NCBI GenBank assembly: GCA_033239525.1
Contig: BSYO01000008.1
Span: 9,296,150-9,360,149, forward strand
DNA length: 64,000 bases
Direction: 5' to 3'
DNA from: Nepenthes gracilis
Taxonomy: Eukaryota; Streptophyta; Magnoliopsida; Caryophyllales; Nepenthaceae
Shown here: piece after piece, positions 24,801-33,734 of the stretch
Layout: each line of letters begins with the position of its first letter
How positions within the stretch are numbered: position 1 is the stretch's first letter
The notes under the pieces: model-generated
What the model saw: only the letters and a program-made list of their open reading frames with translations
The model's database searches: none
What the model was told of the DNA's origin: nothing
Position numbers and translations under genes: made by a program

Positions 24801-27800
24801 GAAAAAGTTGCAAATGGCAGCTTTAGCGCCAAACTAGGGACGATTTCCAGTAGCTATCCGCAAGAGGACTCTGAGCTAGTTGCTTAGGCGCGAGGTCTGA
24901 GAGGATTTCTAGAGAACCATGAAAGAAGTCACGTGGGACATAAAAAATCATATTCTATTTTTAAGACAAGATTGAGGAGGTCATCTAACACAATGGGCAC
25001 CACACAAAAAGAAAGAAGAAAGAAGAAAGATAAGAGATACGAGGAAGACATCTAACATTCAATTAAGGTCTGATTCGAATTTTATTCTTTGCCAAGTTCA
25101 GGTATGTTTCTCTAATATTAATTTTAGGAAAACATTTGGTTGCTTTATTTCTCGGTGTATTATTCTCTTATGGGTTGTTAGGGGTGTTGAGATTATATTC
25201 AATCGGTCATATACACGGGTTATTGTGAAAAGATCTTGGAGGAAGTTATTTTTATAATCATATACTTTATAATGGATTTGTTCAAAAGTTGTTCCGTGAT
25301 TTTTTCTTTAGTTGAGAAGGATTTTACATATTAAATGTTATCATACAACTTGTGTAGTTGGTTGCATAATTTTTCGTTGTACTCTCAAAGTGTTTGATTG
25401 CTGACAATTAATGGAGGGACTCGGGTTTGTTTTCGCTTCACCGGTTTTGTGTATTTGTGAATATCAATATAATAGTTAATAGTACTGCATACCACATAAT
25501 TGAGGATTGCATATGCATTACTGCCTTAATTCACTATGTTGGTGTCAAACTTGGTATAGGATGGCATGGATTATGCATGGAGGCCATGTTATTAGAGAGT
25601 TTTTTTGTCAGCTGTTTATATACATATTCTTTGACTAAATAAATATATTGTTGTTTGGATCCCTGTCTTCCCCTCAAATTTTGGTCCATTTACAAAGTGT
25701 GTTCATATCTTGGTTTGTTTACATCACTACTGAGGGTTTGACATATGTGTAATTTTGAATTGTTTGCAGTAGTCTGAACTTAAAATTTCGAAATTACCTT
25801 CCTCATGATAAGGAACTGCAAGAGGGTAAACTTGCTCCGCCTCAATTACCAAAATTTGAGGAACCTCTTTTGATGGCACCTCCACCGGAGAAGAAAGAGG
25901 TCTCAGTCTTGTTCACTCATTTGCTACTTTGATCTAATTGTCTTGATTAGTGGCTCATTTTTTTGTTGTATTTCTTGTGTTCTGATAATTTGTAAGTTGT
26001 GCAGGATCCTTTTTTAAACATTGCTCCAAAGAAGCCTAATTGGGACTTGCGGAGGGATGTACAAAAGAAGCTTGATAAACTTGAAAGACGGACACAGAAG
26101 GCATTATTTAAATTAATGGGTATGCCATTTATCTTAGGAAGAATTGCTGATAATTGTCCCTTTGGTCTGCGTTTTTGTTGAAATCTTCTGGTTCTTTCTC
26201 TGAAATATTGCCCTTGTATTGCTTTTTGCTTTGTATTGTCAGGTTTGCTAGTCTAACAAATGAGTGTTGAAATCTTGCTTGTGGATGTAACTGTGACATC
26301 ATGAGAATTAGTGAATCACTTTTTAATTCCTGCTGTCTCATCCTTGCTTCCTCCTTTCCTTTTAGCTGTATGGCAGATGTTTCCCATTCCTGCATGCTAA
26401 TCTTTAACTGAATAAAGAATTTTCTTGTGTCTTTTTGTAACAATAATATTACATTGTTTATGCATGTGATGCTCTGTTATGTTAGTTCTAAGAAAGTTTG
26501 GCATGATTTGACTTAATTTGCATTAAGAACATTGAGATCTTGGTGAAGCACTTGCCAGGGGGAGGTTATAGGACACTCCAAAATTTCACCTGGTGAGATG
26601 GGACATTATTAAGAAGCCTTTGAGTTAGGGGATTTGGGCATCAATGATTTCAAATTTTTTAATAATGCCTTGCTTGGCAAATAGATTTGAGGATTTTCTG
26701 CGGAGAAAGAGATAGGCTATAGCTTAAGGTAATTGCAGCAACCTATGGTAAACATATAATGGTGTGTTTCTCATTACTATCTAGGAGGGTAGGGTTTGTC
26801 TCTGGAGGAATATGCAGAAAGTTGAACCATTTGTTAGATTATATGTTTCTCACACAATCGTTAATATCATGAGGTTAGATATTGGGAGGATCTCTAGTTT
26901 TGGAGCTGCCTCTGAAGCATGTTTCCCTGTTCTATTCACTCAGTGCAGTTGATGAGTTGGTTGCAGTGGTTGATTATGTCCATTTTGGGAGCTGCGGTCT
27001 TCTGGATCCTCATCTTCAGCAGAATGAGTAACAATTAGGTTGTTGTTCAGGAAACTCTACACTTAAACTATCGGTAATGTCGGTCAAGAATATTCAACCT
27101 CTTGTGCATGATGCCATTTATGGAAGTGGGACGATTCTCCAGTTCGTTTTCCTGCCGCTGCTTTTTTTATGGAGCTGGTTTTCGACATCCGAGCTGTCTC
27201 CTGTCTAATCTGTTATGGAAGAATAAAGTTTCTTCCAGAATTTCTTCTTTTTCAGGAAGCTCATGGGAGCATTGTCTTGCAGTGGATAATCCTCAATGGA
27301 GGATTCTCACAGATGTCAACAGATGCTTGGTCATCATGAATCTGTGTAGCATTTATTTTGTTTTGTCGAGCAGCAAGTGCTGGATTTTTCTTTAATGTTG
27401 ATGGACTTGTGATGGATTCAAGCTGCTCTTTTCAGAGTGACATTGTCGATTGAGAGTGGTTTACCAAAAGGAGAGGAAAAATTGTGGTTGGAGATGCACT
27501 CTGGTGGTAAATTGGACGATTTGCAGGGAATAAAATGGCAGAGCTTTCTGAGAACAAATAAGGACTGAGGTGCAAATTTATTCTGAATTGTCTACAACTC
27601 TATTTCTTTGGAGTAGAGGACGTTCCCTCTCTTCTTCCTGTGACATTTTACTAATTTTCTGTTTTCTTCTTGTTTATTGTATTCCTTGAATCTTTGATGC
27701 CATAGGTTATAAACAAAAATCTCTTCTTTATTTAACATTCTAAAAAATTTGGTGGTTTAATGTTGTTAAAAAGGAATATAATGAGGTGGTAAATCACCGC

Positions 27801-28794
27801 TCAACTAGGACTTTTAAGGCTGTAAAAGTCTACTTGAAATATTTTATCCCGTGTGTAGTTACTCCAGAGATAAACAGTTTCTTCATGCAACCGCCTGTGT
27901 GGGCTGTATTAATAATCTGGGTAGGATGCAATAATGACAAAGGGAACGTTGGCTGATGGGGCTTGGGAATTCTGAACTTTTCAAATTTCGGTGCCGTGTT
28001 TTTCAAGATTGGAATGAATATAAGTAGATGTGTGGTTTGCTTTCAGAGTTCATTGAAGGCTTTGGCAACAGTGCAAAATAGTGTCAGACAAAGCTTTGTG
28101 TGTTGGTGTAGTTTCCTGGCAATGAAGGTACTGGTGACAAAAAAAAGCTATAAAATACTCAGCGGTAACTCTCAGTACCAGACAATAGTTCCAACACCTG
28201 GGTATAAGCACAACATTGTTTTGCTGGGTTGAGGATCTGTTCAAAGTATTTCTCTTCATTGAATTTTTTGTTTATTTTGTAAATATTCGTTGTTCATTGA
28301 TGGTGATTGCTCAGGCATATTTTATTGAAAAAGTTCTTGCTCTCTTGCCTCTGTGGAAAAGAAGAAAAATGATTTATGGAGGTGGAGTCATGAATTGAGA
28401 CCAACCTGTTTCCATTGTGTTTGATTCATTAAATAGAGATTGTGAATGATATTATGTTGGAGCTTCTATCATTTTTTATGGTTGCATTTTTAATAGACAA
28501 TAAATTGCCTTCCCTCCCTGCTTTATCCATCTTCTTCAGAAAATAATAAAGACATCGGATTGGGCACGAATCCAAATATACCATGGGTCTCAGAGGCCAT
28601 GTTGACTCTTCTGTCAATTTGATGTTTTTACGTCAGTCTTGAGTGCTCTGTTTGTATTTCTGCTGCTGATCTACAGTTATGAAATCACAAAATGCTGACT
28701 AATAGGCTTTATTCTGCATTATTATCTGCTGAATTCAGAGGAGCAGGAAAGGCAGAAGCAGTTGGAATCTGATGGAACAATGGAAGAAGAGTAG
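9855..28794 (+). CDS. CCDC12: cwf18/CCDC12-type pre-mRNA splicing factor (coding exons joined)
   Basis: Four exons, 9855-10012, 25770-25899, 26005-26119 and 28739-28794, join with GT-AG introns and matching phases into 459 nt (152 residues plus stop). This is close to the usual size of plant cwf18 proteins. The protein starts [19 protein letters not shown], a charged N-terminus. It continues through [18 protein letters not shown] and PPQLPKF to the family hallmark [19 protein letters not shown] and a basic coiled coil [18 protein letters not shown], and ends in an acidic EEE tail. The family is associated with the spliceosomal NineTeen/Prp19-related complexes in the nucleus. The ATG sits 10 nt after a splice acceptor (9844), so the 5' UTR is itself spliced; its upstream exon was not located. 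Intron 1 is 15,757 bp, very long for a plant gene. No frame damage is seen, so it is probably functional. Confidence 0.93.
10303..10375 (+). other. Possible 73-nt cassette exon in cwf18 intron 1
   Basis: A pyrimidine-rich tract and TTTGTTTCAG precede 10303, and AAAAG|GTGAAA follows 10375. In the phase left by the first coding exon the segment reads 24 codons without a stop ([18 protein letters not shown]...). It is not a multiple of three, and splicing it to the next exon makes TAG the very next codon. Inclusion would therefore end translation early. It could instead be a chance pair of splice sites; no homology was recognised. Confidence 0.35.
10376..11300. other. Intron 1 sequence without recognised features
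   Basis: Noncoding, moderately AT-rich. A minus-strand frame of 81 codons at 10915-11160 has no family resemblance that I recognise. Confidence 0.5.
11309..11605. repeat. Direct tandem duplication, period 148 bp
   Basis: CAAGTACAATAGATA starts both units, at 11309 and 11457. Later shared words keep the spacing: CATAAACATGACAATATT in unit 2, and AGATATCTACTGCC..AGGTCCAGAA in both with small gaps. The two copies are diverged. Confidence 0.8.
11606..12240. other. Intron 1 sequence without recognised features
   Basis: No gene, transposon terminus or strong repeat was recognised. Confidence 0.4.
12246..12605. repeat. Direct duplication, spacing about 220 bp
   Basis: CTGGTCATGCCAAAACCTGAT occurs in both copies, near 12271 and 12485. 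In each it is followed at similar distances by ATAAATGCAACT and by GCTTTTGCA.ATTTCTC.ACA. About 135 bp are shared, with clear divergence. Confidence 0.75.
12606..14436. other. Intron 1 sequence without recognised features
   Basis: Noncoding AT-rich DNA. A purine-rich GAAGAAGAAGAA block at 13115-13215 is the only compositional anomaly. No coding or mobile-element signature was recognised. Confidence 0.45.
14437..15278. mobile_element. Non-autonomous DNA transposon (hAT-like) with GACACG-rich ends
   Basis: The left end CTATGAAGCACGGACAC and the reverse complement of the right end, CTTAGAAGTGCGGACAC, are near-identical inverted repeats. The subterminal 190 bp on the left repeat TGTCCGACACG/CGGACACG words many times, and the right end has GTCGGCATGTCGGTGTC. 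The interior is AT-rich and non-coding. The flanking 8-mers TGAAAGGG and TAAAAGAG agree at 6 of 8 positions, compatible with a decayed 8-bp duplication as made by hAT transposases. Confidence 0.7.
15279..19560. other. Intron 1 sequence, mostly unassigned
   Basis: It contains a poly(A) run at 15723-15739 and short spurious frames. No protein family, LTR or inverted-repeat element was recognised across these 4.3 kb. Confidence 0.45.
19682..19897 (-). pseudogene. nad3: Nuclear copy of mitochondrial nad3 (NUMT), partial
   Basis: nad3 encodes subunit 3 of respiratory complex I in mitochondria. The minus strand reads [19 protein letters not shown], then [35 protein letters not shown] and TFFFPWAV, then NKID, which is plant mitochondrial NAD3 from roughly residue 23 to 93 of about 118. 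Both ends are cut: upstream the match fades into unrelated sequence near 19897, and downstream the membrane-spanning C-terminus is replaced. There is no stop in the kept part, but no start and no C-terminus. Being in the intron of a nuclear gene it is an organelle-to-nucleus transfer, not a working gene. Confidence 0.9.
19999..20090 (+). pseudogene. rpl16: Plastid-type rpl16 fragment
   Basis: The plus strand reads [30 protein letters not shown]. This matches the C-terminal half of chloroplast ribosomal protein L16 (WVAVVKPGRILYE, GGVAENIARRAISIA), and the codons also resemble the plastid gene. It lies about 100 bp from the nad3 fragment and in opposite orientation. It may be plastid DNA that first moved into the mitochondrion, or an independent transfer joined to the nad3 piece. 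Homology stops near 20090; a stop follows at 20101. Confidence 0.75.
20101..22540. other. Intron 1 sequence, possibly more organellar DNA at 20560-21130
   Basis: The stretch 20560-21130 has a base composition and style unlike the flanking AT-rich DNA, and could continue the organellar insertion; I could not match it to a gene. The rest carries no recognised feature. Confidence 0.35.
22541..22545. other. Target-site duplication TAATA, left copy
   Basis: It abuts the 5' LTR of the copia element and is repeated exactly at 25470-25474. Confidence 0.85.
22546..23192 (+). repeat. 5' LTR of the copia element
   Basis: 647 bp, TG...CAACA. It matches 24676-25469 (for example AGCCTTACATCTATTGGA versus AGTCTCACATCTATTAGA), with substantial divergence. 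AGTGATATCAAAG directly follows, a decayed form of the TGGTATCAGAGC initiator-methionine primer site. Confidence 0.9.
23252..23890 (+). pseudogene. copia gag pseudogene
   Basis: An ATG at 23252 begins [14 protein letters not shown], the typical opening of plant copia gag. The later blocks include ALRKEDK, MIKLYL, and in a shifted frame [25 protein letters not shown] and [18 protein letters not shown], the UBN2 gag signature. Frame changes and stops occur near 23330, 23500, 23620 and 23858. Confidence 0.85.
23900..24425 (+). pseudogene. copia zinc knuckle and protease pseudogene
   Basis: [10 protein letters not shown] near 23925-23955 is a zinc-knuckle remnant whose first cysteine is now tyrosine. 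The protease region reads [10 protein letters not shown], where the usual active site is D-S/T-G-A; the catalytic GA is lost. It continues [30 protein letters not shown] and [12 protein letters not shown], as in TNT1-like polyproteins. Pol stops here because the rest of the element is deleted. Confidence 0.83.
24676..25469 (+). repeat. 3' LTR of the copia element
   Basis: 794 bp, starting TGTTAGATTTTG and ending ATATCAATA. The terminal CA has decayed to TA. It is about 150 bp longer than the 5' LTR, partly through an AGAAAGA tract at 25005-25040 and extra sequence near 25130-25260. Confidence 0.88.
25470..25474. other. Target-site duplication TAATA, right copy
   Basis: It pairs with 22541-22545. 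Confidence 0.85.
26550..27720 (+). mobile_element. L1 LINE 3'-end remnant in the last coding intron of cwf18
   Basis: Broken plus-strand reading includes WDIIKKPL, a [17 protein letters not shown] block (frame-shifted), and later [30 protein letters not shown] and [10 protein letters not shown]. These are the C-terminal part of plant L1 ORF2 leading into the zf-RVT region (compare W-K-x-K-V-P-S-K and L-T-x-D-N-L-x-x-R). The zinc-binding cysteines are gone. Frameshifts are frequent, and neither terminus was fixed exactly. Confidence 0.7.
27721..28738. other. Rest of the last cwf18 coding intron
   Basis: No recognisable gene or element. It ends in a good acceptor, CTGCTGAATTCAG, before the final coding exon. 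Confidence 0.5.
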
Positions 28795-29265
28795 ACAGAA
28801 TCTCCTATGTATTATCCCAGCTTAATGGAGATATATGAACGAGGCTGGTGCTGCCTCTCTCAATTGATGATGAACAGGAAAGCTCTACCTCAGTGACGTG
28901 GCAAACTTTTGACATTTTGTTTCCTTTGGCCCTTTTGTTCTCACCTTGTAAATGTTATTCAGTTAGAAGTTGAGTTTTTTAGCGGATTAGCTGCACCTGT
29001 ATGAGTTCGATTGAGGAGAGTTATTTTGGTACAAGAATCAAGACTACTATTATGAGAAAAGGAAGTGGTAACAATGCATCTGTCTTTACAAGTCCTCCCA
29101 AGCTTGAGGTGAGTTCGGCCTGTCGTAGTTTATGCATCCTACCTCAACCCCATTTTGTGTATTATTATTGTTTATTTACCTTTATCTGTAGCTTATCTTT
29201 GATGACCCCTTATCAAAACATATTGTTTGTGTGTGTGTTTTGTTTAAAGCTATATGATTACTTGG
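28795..29265 (+). other. 3' UTR and downstream flank of the cwf18 gene
   Basis: Non-coding T-rich sequence follows the stop codon at 28792-28794. A polyadenylation-like AATGTTATTC lies near 28950. The true transcript end cannot be set from sequence alone. Confidence 0.4.
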
Positions 29266-29627
29266 AAGTAAGATTAAATTTCATGCAAGTTTTCTAATGT
29301 TTCAGTTGCATGACATTTTGCAAGAAAATAGGAGACCTAAACGTTGGCTTTGTACATGATAAGAAATTTTGGTTAGGATAGTAAGATTGCCCCATTTTAT
29401 TCAGTTTTATCAAAGCCGAAGGTGGCTTCACATATTTTGGTCAGAGTCCAAGTAAGATTAAATTTCATGCAAGTTTTCTAATGTTTCAGTTGCATGACAT
29501 TTTGCAAGAAAATCAAACGTTGGCTTTGTACATGATAAGAAATTTTGGTTAAAATGGTAAGATTGCCCCATTTTATTCAGTTTTATCAAAGCCGAAGGTG
29601 GCTTAACATATTTTGGTCAGAGGCTCT
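29266..29627. repeat. Tandem direct duplication, period 184 bp, highly similar
   Basis: Unit 1 (29266-29449) and unit 2 (29450-29627) share AAGTAAGATTAAATTTCATG, TGCATGACATTTTGCAAG and AAAGCCGAAGGTGGCTT. The visible differences are a 6-8 bp deletion in unit 2 (GGAGACCT region) and a few substitutions, so the duplication is recent compared with the others here. Confidence 0.93.
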
Positions 29628-29802
29628 TTAGTCCATACAGCCTAATAATCACAGCCCCCTGATAGTTTCCCTTCAACCACACCCCAGACGAAACGTGATA
29701 TTAATGATGAAAAGTCACTCCGCACCACAAAAATCAGTCCAGCTTCAAAAGTCTTGCCACGATAATTTGCTACAAATTGTAACATTAAGGAAGGCAAACA
29801 GC

Positions 29803-30797
29803 GTTCAATTAGTTACTTAAACAAAATTAAAATGCAATTAAGTTATTATTTGATATTTTTTTAAAATAATTAATCAATTCTGAATGGAATCTGTCCATTT
29901 GGCAATTACAAATCATTTTGGCAAATGTGTATTGAAGGCTGAAATATATGCTCACCCCCCAAAAAGGTTGAAATATACTGGAAATGAATGCAAATTTCAA
30001 GTATCCAATTGTTCGTAAAATAACCCGAGGCGCCCTCCAGCTCAACGCCGGGAGGCCCCTAGGTAATGAAAAGAAAAATCAAAACTGTATTTCAACATTA
30101 ATTTGCTACATCACAGCACAATATTGCTGGAAGCAACGGCGCCATCGTACCTTTTCTAACAGGTTAAGGGGGGGACAACGTTCAACTGGCAAACGTTACT
30201 TAAACGAAATTAAAATGATTCAACCACCTCCCAAACTCTTAATTTATATTTAGTTACTACAAATTATATTGCTTGCTGTTCAGGTATATTATATTTGGAT
30301 CACGCTTCTATTACCATGAGTTATGATTTGATATTTTTTTAAATAATTAATCAATTCTGAATACAACCTTTCCATTTGGCAACTCTTAAATTATATTTAA
30401 ATCATTTTGGCGAATGCTTCGTTGGCTTAACATTTATTGAAGGCCGAATAATATGTAATGACAAGCTGGATTACTTTCTTCACCCCCAAAAAGGTTGAAA
30501 TATACAGGAAATGAGTGCAAATGTCTATTGTCCAATTGTTCGTAAAAAAACCCGAGAACCTATCAAATCGTCAAACCAATCCTAAGCACTGCACAAAAAT
30601 CCAGCCCCTCTACGCCGGGAGGCCCCTAGGTAATGATAAGAAAAATCAAAATCAGTAGAGACCATATTTCAACAATAAAATACGCCCCCAAACTAAACAG
30701 CACAGCACGGCACAGCTGTGGTCACTGAAGGGAAGCTCTGCTGGAAGCAACGGCGCCATCGTACCTTTTCTGCATGCATCAGGTTAAGGGGGAGTCA
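29803..30797. repeat. Direct tandem duplication of a 370-620 bp unit
   Basis: Copy 1 (29803-30175) and copy 2 (30176-30797) both open with CGTTCAA...TTACTTAAAC.AAATTAAAATG. Both pass through TTGATATTTTTTT and AATTAATCAATTCTGAAT, then GCCGGGAGGCCCCTAGGTAA, then GGAAGCAACGGCGCCATCGT, and end with AGGTTAAGGGGG. Copy 2 is longer through insertions. The GC-rich words stand out in AT-rich surroundings. A third, poorer copy of the middle part lies near 32310-32560. Confidence 0.9.
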
Positions 30798-30925
30798 ATA
30801 GTTTCTGAGAAACTTCAAGATTTGCAAATTATGCCTAATGTGGAGAGTTGATGACTTGTCACGAACCCGATTCCAGATGGTGATGGCGACTTGTTCCTTT
30901 GGTTGAGCTTGGTTAGAATCAAGCA

Positions 30926-31580
30926 CCTCTTATTCCTTTCGCATCAAATGAATTACATTGCCAAGGCCAAAATCAGCCGGAAGGAAGTAGAGGGTAATTC
31001 CTACCTCTGCGTTTGGGGGACGCCAGCTGAATGTTTTGTAAGAAGGCCACGTAGCCTGGCTCTCTGTTGAACTTTGCTCCAAATCCATCACGCGATGACA
31101 TCCATAAGACAAAGATTTCGGACGCACGAGGGACATTATGAATTTCTAGTCATGCCATTCGGTTTGTCGAACGCCCCCACGTTTGAAAAGGGCAGTCAAA
31201 AAAGAGGTGAGCAATGGATTCCAACTGGGAGTTGCAAAAAATACACCCGGATCCCTGTCAATGAATTAGGATTGGTGTGGGCCCAACATACTAAGTCAAC
31301 TCCTAGCTGCAAGCCGAAGGATGAAGGCATGGAATAGAATGGGATGGGGTGATGCGGTAAAAAATGGGAGTCCAAAGCCAAATTTACCATTCGACCACCA
31401 ACCCTCGAAGACATTATTAAACCAAACAGGACACTTTCAGAAGATTCTTCATGGTGACTTCATGTCATGTGTATATCCCATTTGATGAGTTGGAGTCCAA
31501 CAAGCTCAGTCTCTGTCATCAGGTTGAGGGCACATGAGAAAGGACAATATGTGTTGGACATTTTAGTTACTCAATTGTCT
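30926..31580. repeat. Dispersed direct repeat, copy A (LTR-like)
   Basis: It matches 32748-33235 in three consecutive blocks. The marker words are CACCTCTTATTCCTTTCGCA, GTAGAGGGTAATTCCTACCT, GCAATGGATTCCAACTGGGA, GAAGATTCTTCATGGTGACT and GTCCAACAAGCTCAGTCT. In copy A a 100-bp gypsy RT piece lies between blocks 1 and 2. Confidence 0.9.
31087..31186 (+). pseudogene. Ty3/gypsy RT fragment
   Basis: FRTHEGHYEFLVMPFGLSNAP is readable at about 31112-31174. This is the conserved RT block that precedes the catalytic aspartates; the catalytic box itself is absent. It is preceded by a frame-shifted DIHKT. The same block occurs in the gypsy element at 5964-6026 with different codons, so this is another family or an old relative. 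Confidence 0.88.
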
Positions 31581-31679
31581 TTCCATGAATACACACAACA
31601 AAATGTTATTCCGATGGTTGTCATAGAAGTAAATGAATACTCATTATGAGTATTCATTAAAGACATGTAGATTAAGGTT

Positions 31680-32060
31680 GATTGTTACCGATCGAGACCC
31701 TATTTTTATGAGTCAAATTTGGAAGGAACTGTTCCGATCTCGGAATACAAAGTTATCCATAGGTCACACGGAAGGACACAAAAGTCATTAATCGTTGTCT
31801 TGAAGATTATTTGCATCCACTTGAGTTTAATATTTACCTTGGGCGACACTCCTCAATCACCCCGCCGCCATAACCGAGACTATGTACGGGGCTCATCACC
31901 GGTGGAAGTAGATGAGTTACTAAGCGACCGCATGGAACTGCCAGGCGCAATGGCACTTTGCACACGATGCGATTCTAGAAGGAGTGCAACGTATTGGCAA
32001 GCTTCGGTGGGCATCAACCAATAAGTTAGCCAAGCGCGACCATTTCTAATCCTAGAGCGC
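31680..32060 (+). pseudogene. Ty3/gypsy integrase C-terminal fragment
   Basis: VTDRDPIFMSQIWKELF is readable from 31683, the second catalytic-aspartate region of gypsy integrase. It is followed by frame-shifted remnants of the H-P-Q-T-D-G-Q-T-E-V block and NRCLEDYLHPLE. Then comes SSPVEVDELLSDR (31893-31931), a post-integrase motif of plant gypsy polyproteins. Long stretches normally between these blocks are missing, so the copy is collapsed by deletions. Confidence 0.8.
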
Positions 32061-32566
32061 ATTGACTTGTAGCACCCACGATCATAATGTATTCCATGCG
32101 CACTTTGTGGTGTTTCTCCTTCTCCATAGGTATCGAAACTTGGGAATCTCAACCTCTTCTTTGTTCCACAAACACGTAAAGTTTTCAAGGGACACATAGG
32201 TGCAATTTTGAAATCATTCTTATTTTTCTCATTACCTTGAGGACAATCGATGGGGATGAAAATATCACAACAGAGAGGGGACATGGTTGGGTTCCTTTAA
32301 GGTGCTCAACAAATTCAATCACTTCGCAAACTCCTTGATTATATTTAGTTACATTTCATTATTTTATTTTCATATTTCATTATTTTGTTTTTATATTGAA
32401 AATTTGTTGCTGGCTGTTCAGGTATATGCTTCTGTTACCATACACAGGGGGCCGGTTTGGCCCTGCTTCTATTGGCTTAACATTTCGTTGAGCTGTTACT
32501 ATAACATGTAACTAAAGGCTACAGTAATGACAGCTGGATTACTTTCTTCTTTGCCACTCAGTCCCC

Positions 32567-32608
<42 letters not shown>

Positions 32609-32747
32609 CCATCCTCTTTACTGTTTTCATGTTTCCTACCGTGTGTGCAAAAAAGAGAAGAGGAAAGTCGACCCAGAGATTCTTCGATTCTCTGGAGATT
32701 CTGGCTTAGGCTCAGTTGCATTCAAGGGCTTGACGCAGGCGCATATC
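32061..32747. other. Gypsy-derived tail, diverged repeat copy and microsatellite
   Basis: After the integrase remnant the sequence continues as unrecognised non-coding DNA. A third, diverged copy of the 29803-30797 unit lies near 32310-32560 (GCTGTTCAGGTATAT, GACAGCTGGATTACTTTCTT). A CT microsatellite runs at 32572-32603. Confidence 0.55.
32572..32603. repeat. (CT)n microsatellite
   Basis: About 16 uninterrupted CT dinucleotides. Confidence 0.97.
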
Positions 32748-33235
32748 ACCTCTTATTCCTTTCGCATCAAATGAAGTACATTGCCACGGCCAAAATCAAC
32801 CGGAAGGAAGTAGAGGGTAATTCCTACCTCTGCATTTGGGTGAAGCCAGCTGAATGTTTTGTAAAAGGCCACGTAGCCTGGGCTCTCCGTTGAACTTCAC
32901 TCCAAATCCATAAGAAAAAGGGTAGTCAAAAAAGAGGTGAGCAATGGATTCCAACTGGGAGTTGCAAAAAATACACCCGGGATTCCTATCAATGAATTAA
33001 TGGGTACGGCCGAACATGCTAAGTCAACTCCTAGCTGCAAGCCGAAGGATAAAGGCATGGAATGGAATGGGATGGGGTGATGCTCGAAGTCCAAAGAACT
33101 TCTCCAGGACACTTTAGAAGATTCTTCATGGTGACTTCACTGTATATATCCCATGATGAGCAGGAGTCCAACAAGCTCAGTCTGTGTCATCGGGTTGAGG
33201 GCAATATGTGTTGGATTTTAGTTACTCAATTGTGG
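32748..33235. repeat. Dispersed direct repeat, copy B (LTR-like)
   Basis: It is the second copy of 30926-31580, lacking the RT piece and with other small deletions. Together with the related 32310-32560 segment it follows the same order as 30230-31580. The two large copies therefore flank the integrase remnant, as LTRs would, but termini and target-site duplication were not found. Confidence 0.88.
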
Positions 33236-33338
33236 ATGCCTCAACAAATGAATTGTTATCGAAAAGTTATATGATATTCTTGTGAAGGTCGATTGATTTT
33301 TTGCGTGTGCGATTGAAAATGATTTTCTATATTAAAAA

Positions 33339-33727
33339 TGTTAGTGCAACATTATTATATTTCTAAAATCATATATTATATAAGGAGCGCCGCACACAGT
33401 GAGAGAAGAGAAAAAAGAGAACTCATTCGGTTTAAAATCGATTTGAGTTTGTTCGGATACATAATAATTTTTACAACGTATTTCGTTTGATTATTCCTAT
33501 TTCTCGTTGTGTTTTTTCGTATAGGTTGTTGGGTATGTTGAGAAAGTTACAATCAATCATTCTTTACTCATGTCTATAGTAAAAGATTTGAATGAGTTTA
33601 ATTTTTTTGGAATTTGACTTGTGGTTTATTGTATTTTTTATTCCGAGTTTGATGATTGACGTTTGATGAGAGGTTTAGATTTTGTTCCACTGCGTCGGGT
33701 TATGTGTATCCGGAATGAATTCCAACA
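33339..33727 (+). repeat. Copia-type LTR remnant
   Basis: It starts TGTTAGTGCAAC and ends ATTCCAACA. The 3' half, with ATTGACGTTTGATG, TGCGTCGGGTTATGTG and CCAACA, follows the order of the 3' end of the copia LTR at 22546-23192 (TTAACGATTGATGGAGG, TGCGTCGGTTATGTGCG, CCCAACA). No partner LTR, internal region or target-site duplication was seen. Confidence 0.7.
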
Positions 33728-33734
33728 ATATTTA

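Larger units (their letters stand above)
22546..25469 (+). mobile_element. Ty1/copia element with internal deletion and target-site duplication
   Basis: The 2,924-bp element is bounded by LTRs starting TGTTGGGTTTTAGG and TGTTAGATTTTGAA. Flanks TAATA (22541-22545) and TAATA (25470-25474) are identical. The internal region (23193-24675) codes only for gag and protease remnants; integrase, RT and RNase H are absent, so about 3 kb of pol has been lost. It sits in sense orientation inside intron 1 of the cwf18 gene, ending 300 bp before the second coding exon. Confidence 0.92.
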
